A stretch of DNA of 64,000 nucleotides, taken from Streptomyces agglomeratus (GTDB taxonomy: Bacteria > Actinomycetota > Actinomycetes > Streptomycetales > Streptomycetaceae). The notes under the pieces were generated by a model. The model did no database searches and was not told where the DNA came from. It saw nothing but the letters and a program-made list of their open reading frames with translations. Positions 8,602-18,359 of the stretch are shown here, one piece after another. Made by a program: the position numbers and the translations under genes. Where the stretch lies: positions 2,997,001 to 3,061,000 of the forward strand of contig NZ_MEHJ01000001.1 of assembly GCF_001746415.1 (NCBI RefSeq). Direction: 5' to 3'. The number at the start of each line of letters is the position of its first letter. The stretch's first letter is position 1.

Positions 8602-9774
8602 ATGACGACCCCGACGACTTCCCCACCCCCGGCGGCTTCGCCGGCGTCCATGACGTACCGCTGTCCGGCGGACGGCACCCGCGCACCCGTCGCATCCCTC
8701 GCCTGGCACTGCCCGACCTGCGGCGGCCCCTGGGACCTCGACTTCACCCCCTCCTCCCCCGTGCCGCTGAAGTCCCTTGCCGGTCGGGTGAATTCACTGT
8801 GGCGGTACGAGGAGGCGCTGCCGCTCCGGGGCGCGGCGGCCGGCCTCACGCTCGGGGAAGGCCGCACTCCGCTCGTCCCGCTCACCGGCTCCGTTTCGGC
8901 CAAACTCGACTTCCTGATGCCGACGCTCTCGTTCAAGGACCGCGGCGCGGTCATGCTCGCGGAACTCGCGCGCCGTCTCGGTCCCGAGCGGGTGGCCCGG
9001 GTGGTCGCGGACAGCAGCGGCAACGCGGGCACGGCGGTCGCCGCGTACTGCGCACGGGCCGGACTGCCCTGCGCGGTGTACGTCCCCGAGGCGACCTCCC
9101 CCAAGAAGACCGAGCAGATCCGGGCACACGGCGCCTTCGTCACCCTGGTCCCCGGCGACCGCGAGGCCACCGCGTCGGCCGCCCGCGCGGCGGCCGACGA
9201 GCCCGGGACGTTCTACGCGAGCCACGTCCACAACCCCTACTTCCTGCACGGCACGAAGACGTACGTCTACGAACTGTGGGAGGACCTCGGCGGCCGGCTC
9301 CCCGACGCGGTGGTCGTCCCCGTGGGCAACGGGACCCTGCTTCTGGGCGCCTGGCTCGCGGTCAACGAGCTGCACGCCCAGGGGCTCGTCGACAGCCGCC
9401 CAGCCCTGATCGCCGTACAGGCCCGGGCGGTGTCACCCCTGGCGACGGCCTTCCACGCGGGAGCGGACGACCTGCCCGCCGGCCCGCCCGCGTCCCCGGC
9501 GCCCCCCACACTCGCGGAGGGCATCGCCATCCCCCGGCCGCCGCGCGCCCCGCAGATCCTGCGGGCGGTACGGGAGTCGGGCGGAACCTTCCTGACCGTC
9601 ACCGACGACCAGATCCGCGCCGCACAGCTGGACCTGGCGGCGCGCGGCCTCTTCGTCGAGTCGACCGGGGTGGCGTGCTGGGCGGCGATGACCGCACAAC
9701 CGCCACAGGAGGGCCGGACGGCCGTGATCCCGCTGTGCGGCGCGGGGGCGAAAACGGGGCTCGCGGCGCGGTGA
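8602..9774 (+). CDS. Threonine synthase-like PLP-dependent enzyme
   Basis: This 390-residue fold-type II PLP enzyme has its Schiff-base lysine K112 in LSFKDRG, and SSGNAGTAVAAY as the phosphate/substrate loop. An N-terminal zinc-ribbon-like segment has C21 and the pair C37/C40 (WHCPTCGG). The closest functional class is threonine synthase (O-phosphohomoserine to threonine), although paralogues of this type in Streptomyces may act on other hydroxy-amino-acid phosphates. It lies alone, not beside hom or thrB, which makes the exact substrate uncertain. An internal ATG at 8650 is an alternative start. Confidence 0.85.
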   Translation: MTTPTTSPPPAASPASMTYRCPADGTRAPVASLAWHCPTCGGPWDLDFTPSSPVPLKSLAGRVNSLWRYEEALPLRGAAAGLTLGEGRTPLVPLTGSVSAKLDFLMPTLSFKDRGAVMLAELARRLGPERVARVVADSSGNAGTAVAAYCARAGLPCAVYVPEATSPKKTEQIRAHGAFVTLVPGDREATASAARAAADEPGTFYASHVHNPYFLHGTKTYVYELWEDLGGRLPDAVVVPVGNGTLLLGAWLAVNELHAQGLVDSRPALIAVQARAVSPLATAFHAGADDLPAGPPASPAPPTLAEGIAIPRPPRAPQILRAVRESGGTFLTVTDDQIRAAQLDLAARGLFVESTGVACWAAMTAQPPQEGRTAVIPLCGAGAKTGLAAR

Positions 9775-9925
9775 GCGGAAGCGCGGAGAGCCCGGTCGGC
9801 GGGGCCGCCGGGCGTGGCGCCCACCCGCCGAGCCCGCCCACGCGCCCTCACACCGGTGCGGCATTCGTCCCATCCTGTGGGAAAATGAGACGAACATGCC
9901 ACCACGCTCACACTGGAGGTGGATC

Positions 9926-10357
9926 ATGGGAGAGGCACGCGAGGTCATGGACCGGCTCACCAACGCGCTCACCACGGGCACGGACCTCAAGGCCGTCATG
10001 GAGTGCTTCGCGGAGGACGCGGTCGCCGTCACGCCGGACGGGGAGGTCAAGGGCCGGGAGAACATCGGTGAGTACTGGCGTCAGATGACGGACGCGCTCC
10101 CGGACAGTACATACGAATCGACGTACGCGTACGAATGCGGCGACACGGCGATCGACGAGGGCTACTTCGCCGGCCGGAACACCGGTCCGCTGGTGCTCCC
10201 GTCCGGCGAGAGCCTGGAGCCGACGCAGAGGGAAGTGAGGGTACGGGGCTGCGACGCCGCCACGGTCAAGGACGGCAAGATCGTCAGCTATCGGCTGTAC
10301 TTCGACCAGCTGGACTTCCTCGGCCAGCTCGGTCTCCTGCCGAACGCACCGGTCTGA
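9926..10357 (+). CDS. SnoaL-like / NTF2-fold protein
   Basis: This 143-residue alpha+beta-barrel protein has the usual SnoaL-like layout. An N-terminal helix (EVMDRLTNALTTGTDLKAVM) is followed by CFAEDAVAVTPDGEVKGRENIGEYW, and it ends in a strand-rich C-terminal half (YRLYFDQLDFLGQLGLL). Family members are polyketide cyclases, isomerases or ligand-binding proteins, and the substrate here is unknown. The ATG at 9926 follows a strong GGAGGTGG ribosome site, so the upstream in-frame ATG at 9896 is less likely. It is convergent with a methyltransferase gene. Confidence 0.82.
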   Translation: MGEAREVMDRLTNALTTGTDLKAVMECFAEDAVAVTPDGEVKGRENIGEYWRQMTDALPDSTYESTYAYECGDTAIDEGYFAGRNTGPLVLPSGESLEPTQREVRVRGCDAATVKDGKIVSYRLYFDQLDFLGQLGLLPNAPV

Positions 10358-10365
10358 ACACCTCC

Positions 10366-10397
10366 GGAAGGGCGCGGCGTCACCGCCGGGCCCTTCC
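10366..10397. terminator. Hairpin between convergent genes
   Basis: GGAAGGGC at 10366-10373 pairs with GCCCTTCC at 10390-10397, with further GC pairing inside. It lies between the stops of the SnoaL-like gene and the methyltransferase, so it can serve both directions. Confidence 0.6.
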
Positions 10398-10399
10398 CG

Positions 10400-11473
10400 T
10401 CACCGGCGGCGCCTGCGGGCCACGTAGTACACGTTGAGGATGTCGCCCTCCACTTCGCGTACCTCGACGTCGTCGAACCCCGCCTCCCCGAGCATCTGGA
10501 GCGCCCGCTGCTTGCCCCACACCGTGCCGAGACCGGCGCCGCCCTCCCCGAGCGAGACGGTCATGCAGTAGAAGACCGAGAAGGTGTAGAGGGTGGGGCC
10601 CAGCGGGTGGCCGATGTTCTCCTCCAGCTTGCTGGAGGCAGCGATGTCGCCCATCAGGAACACACCGTCGTCCCGCAGCGCCCCGGCCACGGCCGACAGG
10701 GTGCGCTCCGGCCGCGCGAGGTCGTGGATCACGTCGAAGGCCGTGATCAGGTCGTACGTACCGGAGAGCGCGGCCGAGTCGGACACGACGAACCTGGCGT
10801 TGTCGAGCCCGAGCAGCTCCGCCTCCTCGCGTGCCGCCGCGATGCCGGTGTCGGAGATGTCCACGCCGAGGAACTGACTGGCGGGGAACGAGGCGGCCAG
10901 CAGGTTGACGGCGTGGCCCTGACCGGTGCCGATGTCGAGCGCGTCGATGCCCTCGCTCAGCCGTTCCGGGAGGCCGGGCACCAGCGGGACGACCGTGTCG
11001 ACGAGGACCGCGTCGTACACCCGCGCCGTCTCCGCGGCCAGGAGTTCCTGGAAGCGCGGGTACGCCGAGTACGGAACGCCACCGCCCCGGCGGAACGCGT
11101 CGAGCACCTTGTCCTCGACGTTGCCCAGCATCGCCAGGTCCTGCATGGAGGAGGCGAGGTTGCCCGGTCCGGCGGCGCGGACGAGGGAGGCGGCGTGCTC
11201 GGGCGGCAGCCGGTAGGTGCTCCGGGCGGGGTCGTACTCGATGAACCCGCCGACGGTCATCCCGCCGAGCCACTCCCGTACGTACCGCTCGTCGAGGCGG
11301 GTGGCCTCGGCGATCCGCACGCTGGTCGACGGGGGCAGACCGGCCATGGCGTCGAACAGCCCCGTCCGGTGGCCGAGGCTGCACAGGTACCCGAGGCAGG
11401 AGTCGTTGAGTACCTGAAGCATCCGTTCCGCGAATCGTTCCTGCCGTTCGGGGTCCAGCGTCTGCTCGGTCAT
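10400..11473 (-). CDS. Class I SAM-dependent methyltransferase with winged-helix N-terminus
   Basis: This 357-residue protein has an N-terminal winged-helix/dimerisation region (about 20-110, including DERYVREWLGGMTVGGFIEY). A Rossmann methyltransferase domain follows, with motif I LDIGTGQGHAVNLL at about 175-190 and a motif II/III region FDVIHDLARPERTLSAV. The layout resembles ubiquinone/menaquinone-type and rRNA/small-molecule methyltransferases related to S-adenosylmethionine-dependent O-methyltransferases of secondary metabolism. The acceptor is unknown. It is divergent, by 261 bp, from a two-domain ABM-like protein, and no biosynthetic genes adjoin it. Confidence 0.85.
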   Translation of the reverse strand: MTEQTLDPERQERFAERMLQVLNDSCLGYLCSLGHRTGLFDAMAGLPPSTSVRIAEATRLDERYVREWLGGMTVGGFIEYDPARSTYRLPPEHAASLVRAAGPGNLASSMQDLAMLGNVEDKVLDAFRRGGGVPYSAYPRFQELLAAETARVYDAVLVDTVVPLVPGLPERLSEGIDALDIGTGQGHAVNLLAASFPASQFLGVDISDTGIAAAREEAELLGLDNARFVVSDSAALSGTYDLITAFDVIHDLARPERTLSAVAGALRDDGVFLMGDIAASSKLEENIGHPLGPTLYTFSVFYCMTVSLGEGGAGLGTVWGKQRALQMLGEAGFDDVEVREVEGDILNVYYVARRRRR

Positions 11474-11734
11474 TTCGCTCCTCCTCGCCGCCCGCCGGGC
11501 ACCACCGTCGGGTGCGCGGGCCGGAGCGGGCTCCGCCGTCCATGCTCCGCCGGTCGGGCCGCCGTCCCCGCCGGGAACACTCGCGCAGTCACCCGAACGC
11601 CCTGCCCACCTTGATTCCCGCCCTCAGGACCCGTCACATGGAACCCGGGGAGGACGGGCCCACCAGGGGCCCGCCCCGCGCCGGACGGAGGGTCGTCGCG
11701 CACGCGCGGCCGCCGGACCGTAGGAAAGGGCGCC

Positions 11735-12349
11735 ATGTACGTTCGCACGATGTACGCGACCGGTGATCCCGCCAAGCTCGGCGGAGTGGCCGACGCGCTC
11801 GCCACCGAAGGACGCAGACTTCTGTCGGAGCAGCCCGGTTACCGGGGGATGGGGCTGTTCGTCGACCGCGAGCTCGGAAAGCTCATGGTGGGGTCGTGGT
11901 GGGACGACGAGGCGAGCCGCCAGGCGAGTGACGAGCGCCTGCGCGAGCGGCGCGCCGAGATGGTCGCGCCGTTCGCCCGGACGGTGGCGATCGACAACTG
12001 GGAGGCGGCGGTCGCCAGTCCCCCGCAAGGACTGCAGCCGGGCGCGTGGTTCCGCCTGGTCCGCATGGAGTTCGAGCCGGCGGACGCGGACCGGCTGGTG
12101 GAGGCGTTCCGCGACACCGCCATGCCCAAGCTGCGGAACATCCCGGGCTTCGTCGGCGGGTCGCTGCTCATCGACCGCGCGACGGGCCGGGCCACCGTGG
12201 GAGCGTTCTACGCCGATCGCCAGAAGCTGGTGGACTCGCGCAGCGCCGTGGCGGCGGTACGGGAAGAGGCCACCGCCCAGGCGAACGTGATCACCCGGAG
12301 CATCGAGGAGTTCGAAGTGGTCCTCGCCCAGGTGAACATGCCCTCCTGA
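11735..12349 (+). CDS. Antibiotic-biosynthesis-monooxygenase-like (dimeric alpha-beta barrel) protein
   Basis: This 204-residue protein is built from two tandem dimeric alpha-beta barrel (ABM-like) halves. The first is about 1-95 (MYVRTMYATGDPAKL … GYRGMGLFVDRE) and the second about 105-200 (WFRLVRMEFEPADADRL … IPGFVGGSLLIDR). Such proteins may be haem-degrading-like monooxygenases or ligand-binding stress proteins; no cofactor residues can be assigned. The AGGAAAGGGCGCC ribosome region precedes the ATG. It is separated from the convergent DUF2000 gene by about 160 bp in which I see nothing notable. Confidence 0.75.
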   Translation: MYVRTMYATGDPAKLGGVADALATEGRRLLSEQPGYRGMGLFVDRELGKLMVGSWWDDEASRQASDERLRERRAEMVAPFARTVAIDNWEAAVASPPQGLQPGAWFRLVRMEFEPADADRLVEAFRDTAMPKLRNIPGFVGGSLLIDRATGRATVGAFYADRQKLVDSRSAVAAVREEATAQANVITRSIEEFEVVLAQVNMPS

Positions 12350-12512
12350 CCACCCGGGTGAACATCCCCTCCTGACCGGCCGGGAGGCGACGGGCACCCC
12401 CGCGGCCGGGCTCGCGCCGGACCCCCCGCCGGCGATCGGCTCACCCACGGGGTCTCCCCCACCACGCCTCGCCGCCCGGCGCCGACCGGGTTCCCGCCGT
12501 ACGCCGACCGTC

Positions 12513-12944
12513 TCAAGGGTGCATACGGGCACCCTTGAGCACCTTGTCGACCGCGTTGCGCGGCCCGTACACGGCGAGGCCCACCAGATCCAGCTGGTCC
12601 TTCGGCACCGCCCGCACCGCCGCGCGGTTGTCCCGGTCGTTGCCCGTGGCGAAAAGGTCCGAGGTGAACACCGACCGGGGAAGCGAGCGTGACAAGGCGC
12701 GGCCGTGTGCGGCGGTCACGGTCTCCTTCGTCCCCTCGAAGACCAGGACGGGCTGGCGGAACATGGGCAGATAGGGGGTGCCGTCTGCGTCGGCGTACGG
12801 TTCGCCGACGACTTCGGGGAGCTGCGAGCCGAGACCGCTGACCAGGAACGCGGTCACGTTCAGCCGCTGCCAGGTCTCCAGATCCTCGCGCAGCAGCACA
12901 GCGATCTTGGTGTCGAACCGTACGGGGATGTTCTCGATCGTCAT
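12513..12944 (-). CDS. DUF2000 family protein
   Basis: This 143-residue protein starts MTIENIPVRFDTKIAVLLRED and contains LNVTAFLVSGLGSQLPEVVGEPY and ending YGPRNAVDKVLKGARM, which matches the DUF2000 family. The function is unknown; the fold resembles peptidyl-tRNA hydrolase-like alpha/beta proteins. The ATG at 12944 gives the family start. It is divergent from an AraC-type regulator with only 49 bp between the starts, a spacing typical of a regulator and its target. Confidence 0.82.
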   Translation of the reverse strand: MTIENIPVRFDTKIAVLLREDLETWQRLNVTAFLVSGLGSQLPEVVGEPYADADGTPYLPMFRQPVLVFEGTKETVTAAHGRALSRSLPRSVFTSDLFATGNDRDNRAAVRAVPKDQLDLVGLAVYGPRNAVDKVLKGARMHP

Positions 12945-12993
12945 GCTCCGAGACTGCCGACCGCCCCGGCGCCACTTCTTGTACGTTCTTGGC

Positions 12994-13863
12994 ATGGTGG
13001 TGCGGCAGGAGGTTTCCGCGTGGCGGCCGCGGATCCCGGGCGTCGTGGAGGTCTTCCACGCGCATTTCACCGCGCACGTGTACCCGATGCACGTCCACGA
13101 CGTGTGGACCCTGCTGATCGTCGACGACGGGGCGGTCCGCTACGACCTGAACCGCCGTGAGCACGGCACTCCGCACGACACGGTGTCCCTGCTCCCGCCG
13201 CAGGTGCCGCACAACGGCCAGTCCGCCACCTCGCGGGGCTTCCGCAAGCGGGTGCTCTACCTGGACCTGACCCAGCTGGACGAGAGCTTCATCGGCCCGG
13301 CGGCGGACGGCCCCGGCCTGGTCGACCCCTTGCTGCGCCGGCGCGTCGGACAGCTGCACTCGGCCCTGTCGCACCGGGGCGACGAACTGGAGGCGGAGAG
13401 CCGTCTCGCCCTGGTCGGGGAACGGCTGCGCGGCCACCTGCGCCCCCGCCCGGCCGTCCCGCCGAAGCCCGGCCGGGGCGTGGCCGTCGGCCTGCGGGAA
13501 CTCCTCGACGAACGGGTGCTCCAGGGCGTGAGCCTGGACGAGGCCGCGCAACTGGTGCACGCGCACCCGACGCACCTGGTGCGGGCGTTCACGGCCGCGT
13601 TCGGCATCCCCCCGCACCAGTACCTGACGGCCCGCCGGGTCGACCGCGCCCGGCGACTGCTCCTCGACGGCCTGCCTCCGGCGGAGGTGGCGGCCGCGGC
13701 CGGCTTCTACGACCAGTCCCATCTGACCCGGCACTTCAAACGCCACGTGGGCGTCACCCCCGGCCGATACGCGCGCACGGTCCCCGCCGCCCCGGGACGC
13801 ACGAAGGGCCCGCGCCCACCGGAGCCCGGCCCTCTCCGCCCCACGCGCCCGACGAGCGGCTGA
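12994..13863 (+). CDS. AraC-family transcriptional regulator
   Basis: This 289-residue protein has an N-terminal AraC ligand-binding cupin (about 15-135, with HAHFTAHVYPMHVHDVWTL and LLPPQVPHNGQ). A C-terminal double helix-turn-helix (about 165-265) includes LDEAAQLVHAHPTHLVRAF and the signature AAAGFYDQSHLTRHFKRHVGV. The first credible start is the ATG at 12994, just after MVVRQE in frame. The 49-bp divergent promoter region shared with DUF2000 makes that gene the most likely target. The inducer is unknown. The C-terminal 25 residues are a Pro/Arg-rich tail. Confidence 0.9.
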   Translation: MVVRQEVSAWRPRIPGVVEVFHAHFTAHVYPMHVHDVWTLLIVDDGAVRYDLNRREHGTPHDTVSLLPPQVPHNGQSATSRGFRKRVLYLDLTQLDESFIGPAADGPGLVDPLLRRRVGQLHSALSHRGDELEAESRLALVGERLRGHLRPRPAVPPKPGRGVAVGLRELLDERVLQGVSLDEAAQLVHAHPTHLVRAFTAAFGIPPHQYLTARRVDRARRLLLDGLPPAEVAAAAGFYDQSHLTRHFKRHVGVTPGRYARTVPAAPGRTKGPRPPEPGPLRPTRPTSG

Positions 13864-13957
13864 CGCAGTACCCACAGGCGCGGACGCGGCTCCGGCTCCG
13901 GGGACGGGCGTACGCCGGAACGCCTCACCGGCCGGGCTGCATCGCTAGGTTTGGCTC

Positions 13958-14539
13958 ATGACCGCACTGCCCGACTGGATGCGCCCGCCGCGCGCGGAAG
14001 GCTGGTTCGCGGAGGACCTCGACCGCCTCCCCGAGGCGCCCCGCCACACCGAGCTGATCGACGGAGCCCTCGTCTTCACGACGTCGCCCCGGCGGGCATG
14101 GCAGAGCCGCCTCGTCACCGCCCTGACCACCACACTCATGGCGCAGGCGCCGACCGGCTTCGAGGTCGAGCGGGAGATGACGATTCGCCTCGATGCCCGC
14201 AACCGTCCCGAGCCGGACCTGTTGCTGACGGACCAGCCGTACGACCCGGACCGCACCTGGTACGCCCCGGAGGACGTGAAGCTCGTCGTGGAGGCCGTAT
14301 CCCCCGAGTCCGTCCACCGCGACCGCACAGTCAAACTCCGCAAGTACGCAGAGGCCGGCATCCCCCACTACTGGTGCATCGAGGACGAGGACGGGGCACC
14401 CGTCGTCCACGTCTACGAACTCGACGAACCCACCGGCGCCTACGCACCGGCCGGTATTTTCCGGGGCACCCTCCAGCGCCCGGTGCCCTTCGGGATCAGC
14501 CTCGACCTCGACACGCTCACACCACCCAGAAGCCGCTGA
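13958..14539 (+). CDS. Uma2-family (DUF820) putative endonuclease
   Basis: This 193-residue protein has the restriction-endonuclease-like fold of the Uma2/DUF820 family. HTELIDGALVF (N-terminal Glu) is followed by PEPDLLL (catalytic Asp) and DVKLVVEAVSPES (E of the PD-(D/E)XK core) with KYAEAGIPHYW downstream. The active-site residues look intact. Such genes are highly expanded in Streptomyces and cyanobacteria and their role is unknown. It is bounded downstream by a strong bidirectional hairpin shared with ychF. Confidence 0.85.
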   Translation: MTALPDWMRPPRAEGWFAEDLDRLPEAPRHTELIDGALVFTTSPRRAWQSRLVTALTTTLMAQAPTGFEVEREMTIRLDARNRPEPDLLLTDQPYDPDRTWYAPEDVKLVVEAVSPESVHRDRTVKLRKYAEAGIPHYWCIEDEDGAPVVHVYELDEPTGAYAPAGIFRGTLQRPVPFGISLDLDTLTPPRSR

Positions 14540-14577
14540 GAAGCAACCGAAGTCACCACCCGGTCGGCGCGGGCATG

Positions 14578-14615
14578 CGGAAGGGGTCGGACTCCCCGGA
14601 GTCCGACCCCTTCCG
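14578..14615. terminator. Bidirectional terminator between the Uma2 gene and ychF
   Basis: A perfect 18-bp inverted repeat with a 2-nt CC loop (14578-14595 with 14598-14615) sits between the convergent stop codons at 14539 and 14629. It should terminate both transcripts. Confidence 0.85.
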
Positions 14616-14628
14616 ATCACGCAGTCGA

Positions 14629-15717
<1,089 letters not shown>

Positions 15718-15989
15718 GTTGGCGACTTCCTGGAGTGAGGACTGGCCCGGGAGTGGACCGATCCCCCAGTTTACGGGCGGGCGGCGCGGGGCCGACGACG
15801 GGAACCCGGCGGGAGCCCGTGGGGAGCGCGGCGGGAGTCCGGCGGGAGGCCCGCAGCCACTCGATGGCCATCCGGCGGGCGCTTTCAAGAGCGTCCGATC
15901 GGCCACGTGGCATCGAACGCACGGCCAAGGTCGGCCAAAGGGCGTGTCCTGCGCCTGATTCCTCCCTCCCCGCGACCTACGTTGTCCGG

Positions 15990-16589
15990 GTGGAGCAACA
16001 CAGGGCACGTCCCCCTCGTCCCCAGCAGCGGTCGCAGACCCCCCTGCTCCCCCCGGGCGGGTCCGCCGACGCCGCCGCCGTCTACCGGGTGGCGGCGAGA
16101 CCGGCACGTCCGGTGCCACCCGTCGTACTGGCCCTGCGGCGGCTTCCCAATCCCCGGCTGACCGGGCTCGGCAGCGGGCTGTTCGCCTCCGCCGTGATGC
16201 TCGTGCTCGGTGGCCTCGACCGGCTGCTGTTCGGTGGTTCGCCGGTCGTGTACGGGCTGCTGTTCCTGCCGGTCAGCGCCCTGACCGCACTGTGGGCGCG
16301 GCCCGCCGACCTGGTCACGGCCCCGATCGCCGTGCCCATCGCCTTCGCCGTGGGCCTGGTGCCGATCGCCGGCGGCGCCGGCGGGTTCGGCAGCCGCGTC
16401 ATGGCGGTGGTCACGGCCCTCGCCGTACACGCCGGGTGGCTGTACGGCGGGACGCTCGTGGCCGGTGTGATCGCGACCGTACGCAAAGTGCGGCTGATGG
16501 CGCGGCGGCGGGCGCTCCAGACCGCGGCCCAGGCCGCCGCCCAGCGCGCGGCCGCCACGCGGCGCGGAAGCCCCGACCCCGTGGAGTAG
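15990..16589 (+). CDS. DUF6542-type membrane protein
   Basis: This 199-residue protein (GTG start at 15990) has a Pro/Arg-rich N-terminus and then four hydrophobic segments: about 68-85, 90-107, 112-130 and 140-160 (GLFASAVMLVLGGLDRLLF, PVVYGLLFLPVSALTALWA, APIAVPIAFAVGLVPIAGG, MAVVTALAVHAGWLYGGTLV). A basic Ala/Arg-rich cytoplasmic tail follows. This matches a small actinobacterial membrane protein family of unknown function that commonly lies beside ychF. The start is inferred: codons upstream remain open but are outside the conserved region. The 272-bp space to ychF holds the two divergent promoters. Confidence 0.78.
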   Translation: MEQHRARPPRPQQRSQTPLLPPGGSADAAAVYRVAARPARPVPPVVLALRRLPNPRLTGLGSGLFASAVMLVLGGLDRLLFGGSPVVYGLLFLPVSALTALWARPADLVTAPIAVPIAFAVGLVPIAGGAGGFGSRVMAVVTALAVHAGWLYGGTLVAGVIATVRKVRLMARRRALQTAAQAAAQRAAATRRGSPDPVE

Positions 16590-16622
16590 CGAAGTGGTGG
16601 GGCGGTGTTTCTCCGCCGTCCG

Positions 16623-17699
16623 CTACCCCTCGCCGAGGAAGCGCGGGACGTCCGCCTCCTCGGCGGCGATGCCCGCGCGTACCCGCGCCGCCGAGGCGCC
16701 GAAGGGCTCCAGGGACTCGAAGGACTCGAAGAGCGCGAGGGTGACCGGTCGCCCGGCACGCCGGCTCCAGGTCCCGCAGGCCAGACCGTCCACGGTGACG
16801 GTGGCGCGCACCTGCCCGCCGCCGGGGTGGACCAGCCGCTCGTAGCCGGGCGGCACAGACAGGGCGCGGGTCCGGTAGGCCACCAGGTAGTCGTCGTACG
16901 CCGGCAGCAGCCGTACGTCGCCCACCGCCTCGGCGGGTTCCGCCTCGGCCCCGTACGCCCCGGCCTCCGCCTCCGGCCAGACGCGCCGTGCCGCCGACGG
17001 CGGAAGCCCGGACCAGGTGGCGAAATCCTCCGGGGAGGCGGGCCCGTGCGCGGCGAGGTAGCGGCGCACCAGTTCGGCCGTCGCGTCCCGCGGCGTGACC
17101 TCGGGCGCCCCGGCGCTCCCCAGCCAGTCGTCGAGCAGCACGAAGGACGGCTCGCCGCCGACGGCCGGGCCGTGGCAGATCAGGCCCAGCAGGGCGCACC
17201 GGCGCAGCAGGTGAATCGCCACCTGGCCCCCGGTGGCGAACCCGGCCGCCGCCAGCCGGGCGCTCAGTTCCGCCCGCGGCGCGGGGCCGCCGCGCAGCGC
17301 GGTGGTGATCACCTGTTCTCCGCGGAGGAGGTCGTCCTCCCCGAGTCCGAGCTCGCGGTAGCGGCGCGCGCTCTGCCGGAGGAACACCGGCCCGAGAAGC
17401 GACGTCAGCCACCGCACGTCGGCGGCCGGAACCAGGTGCAGCGTGCCGCGCATGAACCAGTTCCGCACGACGCGGCGCTCGACGTCCGTGGCCCGGACCA
17501 CGTCCGCAACGGTGAGCCCGGTCGAACGCGCCCGGATCCCGAGCGCCGCTGCCGCCGCGTCCTGCGCCTGCACGGCGAAGGCGCGCGCCATGACCTCGGC
17601 CACGGACCGCCCGCGCCGGCCGCTGCCGATGCCCTGGGCGCGGGCGCGCATCAGCCGGGTCGCGGAGGGTGTGGACGGTGCGGGCGGCTCGGCGGTCAC
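16623..17699 (-). CDS. AlkZ-like (HTH_42) winged-helix DNA glycosylase
   Basis: This 358-residue protein belongs to the HTH_42/AlkZ superfamily, made of three tandem winged helices. It retains the QxQ catalytic motif, Q44-A-Q46 in FAVQAQDAAAAALGIRAR. In AlkZ this pair unhooks azinomycin-type crosslinks, and paralogues such as YcaQ repair N-alkyl purine lesions. Other family landmarks are WFMRGTLHLVPAADVRWL near residues 80-98 and LLPAYDDYLVAYRTR near 265-280. Whether it is a general repair enzyme or a self-resistance relic is not evident: no azinomycin-like cluster is in the window. Confidence 0.85.
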   Translation of the reverse strand: MTAEPPAPSTPSATRLMRARAQGIGSGRRGRSVAEVMARAFAVQAQDAAAAALGIRARSTGLTVADVVRATDVERRVVRNWFMRGTLHLVPAADVRWLTSLLGPVFLRQSARRYRELGLGEDDLLRGEQVITTALRGGPAPRAELSARLAAAGFATGGQVAIHLLRRCALLGLICHGPAVGGEPSFVLLDDWLGSAGAPEVTPRDATAELVRRYLAAHGPASPEDFATWSGLPPSAARRVWPEAEAGAYGAEAEPAEAVGDVRLLPAYDDYLVAYRTRALSVPPGYERLVHPGGGQVRATVTVDGLACGTWSRRAGRPVTLALFESFESLEPFGASAARVRAGIAAEEADVPRFLGEG

Positions 17700-17750
17700 C
17701 GGGCCAGCCTAGGCTGGGCTTCCGGGGAATCCGCAGGCCGAAGGGACAGG

Positions 17751-18359
17751 ATGTTCGCGAAATCGCTGGGTGACGACGGCGCCGAGCTGCGGCCCCTGGA
17801 GCCGTGGAACGCCGAGGAGTTCCTGGCCCACATGGACCGGGGCCGCGAGCACATCGGCCGCTTCGTCGAGCTCCCCGACCACGTCACCGACCTGCCGTCC
17901 GCCACCTCGTTCCTCCAGAGGTACGCCGACAAGGCCGCCGCCGACTCCGGGCGCCTGTACGGCATCTGGGCCGACGGCACCCTGGTCGGCGGCGTCATGT
18001 TCCGGATCTTCGACGCCGCGGCCGGCAACTGCGAGGCCGGCTGCTGGCTGGAGCCGACGTCGGTCGGGCGCGGCCTGATCACCCGGGCGCTCCGGCTCAT
18101 GATCGACTGGGCGGTCGAGGAGCGCGGCATGCACCGGGTGGAGTGGGTCGCGGGCGCCGACAACACCGCCAGCCTCAACGTCGCCAGACGTCTCGGCATG
18201 GTCCGCGAAGGGGTGCTGAGGGAGAGCTACCTGTACCGGGGCGTGCGCCACGACGAGGAGGTGTGGGCGGTCCTGGCCCCCGAGTGGCGCCGGCTGCGGG
18301 AAGCCCCGGCCGCCCGCAGGCCGCGGGAAGGCCCGGCCGCCCCGGTCACGGACCCTTAG
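17751..18359 (+). CDS. GNAT-family N-acetyltransferase (RimJ/RimL-like)
   Basis: This 202-residue acetyltransferase resembles the RimJ/RimL group. It has LRPLEPWNAEEFLAHM at the N-terminus, the acceptor-side strands GIWADGTLVGGVMFRIFD, and an acetyl-CoA site with VGRGLITRALRLMIDWA and NTASLNVARRLGMVREG. RimJ/L members acetylate ribosomal protein N-termini, but many Streptomyces copies have other targets. The ATG at 17751 has an AGGGACAGG-like ribosome site. The stop overlaps the convergent ppgK stop by 4 nt. Confidence 0.88.
   Translation: MFAKSLGDDGAELRPLEPWNAEEFLAHMDRGREHIGRFVELPDHVTDLPSATSFLQRYADKAAADSGRLYGIWADGTLVGGVMFRIFDAAAGNCEAGCWLEPTSVGRGLITRALRLMIDWAVEERGMHRVEWVAGADNTASLNVARRLGMVREGVLRESYLYRGVRHDEEVWAVLAPEWRRLREAPAARRPREGPAAPVTDP

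Noticed and set aside
8602..12349. A small secondary-metabolite gene cluster (PLP enzyme, SnoaL-like, methyltransferase, ABM-like)
   Set aside because: The genes face different directions, are separated by terminators and lack any synthase or resistance gene, so grouping them is unsupported.
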